From NCBI GenBank assembly GCA_020055645.1, contig CM034550.1:20120880-20184879 (forward strand): a DNA stretch of 64,000 bases, read 5' to 3'. Numbering within the stretch: the first letter of the stretch is position 1; each line of letters begins with the position of its first letter. The notes beneath the pieces are model-generated. The model saw only the letters and a list, made by a program, of their open reading frames with translations, was not told where the DNA came from and searched no databases. This stretch comes from Tomocerus qinae (lineage: Eukaryota > Arthropoda > Collembola > Entomobryomorpha > Tomoceridae). Of the stretch, positions 62,362-64,000 are shown in pieces. The position numbers were made by a program, and so were the translations under genes.

Positions 62362-64000
62362 ATGGATGTGTTACCTTTACCTGGATCGTTCCATACTTGG
62401 AAGGAACAGATCTTGGATGAAGAAAAGACTGAAGTGATTGCTGCTTGTCATCCCCAATACATTTTGGCCTTATTACACAGTAACAGAAGTGCTGATCCTA
62501 TTAAAATTACAATTGCACTGAGCAAACTCGTTTGGAAATACCCCGTTGCTTTACGGTAAGAAAAACTTAAGTAATAGTGCTTTATTAAGTTTCAAAATGA
62601 GCACAATAAATACATTAAATCGATATCAGTTGTAAATAGTATTAATAATATAAATAAAGATTCTTTAAGTTTGGTTTACATTAAAACATGTATACAACAC
62701 ACCTATAACATTTTATTTGGCCATTTCTAGATTCGCCGAAGAATTTTTTGTTAAACTGGGGTCCCCGCTAGGACTAATAGATTTGCAATTTCCTCAGCTA
62801 CAAATTTCAGAAGAACCTAAAGCTAAAAGAGTTAAAAAGTTTTATAGCAGCCAAACTTATCCTGAAAACTTCGAGGGATTCTTAATATCAATATTGATCT
62901 TGGTGAAAAAGCTACCTAGTTATGTGTATTCAAGTTGGAACCTAAAAGATTTCTTGCAATTAAAACGCTCTAATAATGTTCACATTAAATGGTAATAAAT
63001 AAAATAAAATAATGGTTGTAATTTTATTAAAAATCAAAATAAATTTTTAAAAACTATTATTAATTTTTTATTTAGGCTAGCTGTCAGTCTTTTGTCGGTG
63101 ATTCTAAACCTGTCAGATACAGAAACTGTAGAACTAAAAAAGATTTGGACTGTAACGGAAGATAATGATAAGTCTTTTGGATTGCTGCTGCAAAAACAAT
63201 TGGAGTTACTTATGCAAGACTTGGGTACAAAAGAGGATGATCCTAATTCGCTAACATCAGGTGAGCAAGATTCTTCAAGTATAATTAATATAAAATGAAT
63301 TAATATATACATTTAATAAAGTCACAAAACCTCAATTTGGCATCTCATTTTTATTTAATTTTAATTTTCAGGAATTGTTAGATTGACAGCGGATTTAGTG
63401 TCAGTTGATGGAATTATCCTTCAGTCTTCTGGAACTACACAAGATTCTCAATCACCCAAAATAATTCCTATAAAGTCATCCATGAAATGCATCAAGGAAA
63501 TTGTTCTTAATGTTTCGTCACAATTTCTTCCAATTTGTCTCTTTGGTCCGATTAGTTGTGGAAAATCAGCATTGATTCAATACACAGCATCTTTGTTTGG
63601 TAGAAATACATACCCGAAATTTGTTGCGGTGCAAATGAGTGATCAAATTGACTCTCGTCTTTTACTTGGTTCCTACCACTCTACGGATTTGCCTGGACAG
63701 TTTGTTTGGAAGGCTGGCTGTTTAACAACAGCTATTTTGAATGGCCACTGGATTCTTCTTGAAGATTTAGATCTAGCGTCACTAGACGTTATTTCTATTC
63801 TCAATGCCTTGATTGACACGAATCACATTTCAGTTCCTGGTTATGGTGAAATAAATCAGTTTCATTCAAATTTTCGCTTGTTTGCTACAAGTAGGATGTA
63901 TGAAACCAGCAGCAGAAAAATGAATGAGAAAATAGGAAATCAATGGAAGAAAATATACTTAAATAGTATACCAAATGATGAATTGAAGATCTTAGTGGAA
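62362..64000 (+). CDS. MDN1: Midasin, N-terminal part (cut by the window end)
   Basis: Four exons (62362-62555, 62731-62991, 63076-63260, 63372 to beyond 64000) give the first 423 residues. Midasin (yeast Rea1) is a dynein-like AAA+ ATPase of about 5,000 residues that strips assembly factors (Rsa4, Ytm1) from pre-60S ribosomes. Seen: an N-terminal domain of about 250 aa, then the first AAA module with Walker A GPISCGKS at about 272-279, QMSDQIDSRLLLGSYHSTDL, PGQFVWKAGCLTTAILNGHW, and the Walker B strand WILLEDLD, followed by FRLFATSRM (sensor region). These blocks match midasin AAA1 in order and spacing. The first ATG of exon 1 is used. The rest of the gene lies outside the window. Confidence 0.92.

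Overview
The window is eukaryotic nuclear DNA, very probably from an arthropod. It is AT-rich, its genes are split by short GT-AG introns (mostly 50-150 bp), and it carries arthropod-style genes: two full vitellogenins in tandem, a secreted CUB protein of a type common in insects and crustaceans, and an adipose/WDTC1 orthologue. The exact group cannot be named from sequence alone; a hexapod is plausible. I see no operons, phage, CRISPR arrays, retroviral or LTR elements, or recognisable RNA genes.

Layout from left to right. A short SUN-domain membrane protein (226-1377, +) converges on an intronless RIIa-fold (dimerisation/docking) protein (1743-2678, -). The mitochondrial ribosomal protein S18C gene (3377-4149, +) converges on a ten-exon secreted CUB gene (4461-6950, -). 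About 11 kb without recognisable genes follows (6951-18233), holding two groups of hairpin-forming repeats: four fold-back units side by side at 8541-9840, and a nested set at 11028-12166 whose innermost member encloses a 10-bp minisatellite. Next come NUDT18 (18234-20048, +), PAAF1 (21936-24005, -; two overlapping 26-bp perfect palindromes lie just past its stop) and WDTC1/adipose (25462-30166, +).

After a 4-kb gap lie two vitellogenin genes in the same orientation (34144-40731 and 45149-51719). They are clear paralogues with matching exon phases, but the second has five fewer introns and strongly C-biased codons. COG7 follows (52236-55729, -), then a 1.1-kb near-complete palindrome with minisatellites in both arms and a likely 5-bp target duplication (56206-57311). 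NHLRC2 (58006-61613, -) is head-to-head with the first four exons of midasin/MDN1 (62362 to the window end, +).

Most genes are unrelated single-copy housekeeping genes (Golgi tethering, proteasome regulation, nucleotide clean-up, ribosome assembly, mitochondrial translation). The only functional cluster is the vitellogenin pair. Exon models were built by hand from splice sites, reading-frame phase and remembered family sequences. Every multi-exon model closes in frame to a stop, except MDN1, which runs off the window. The least certain junctions are the first intron of WDTC1 and the end of the first exon of the CUB gene.
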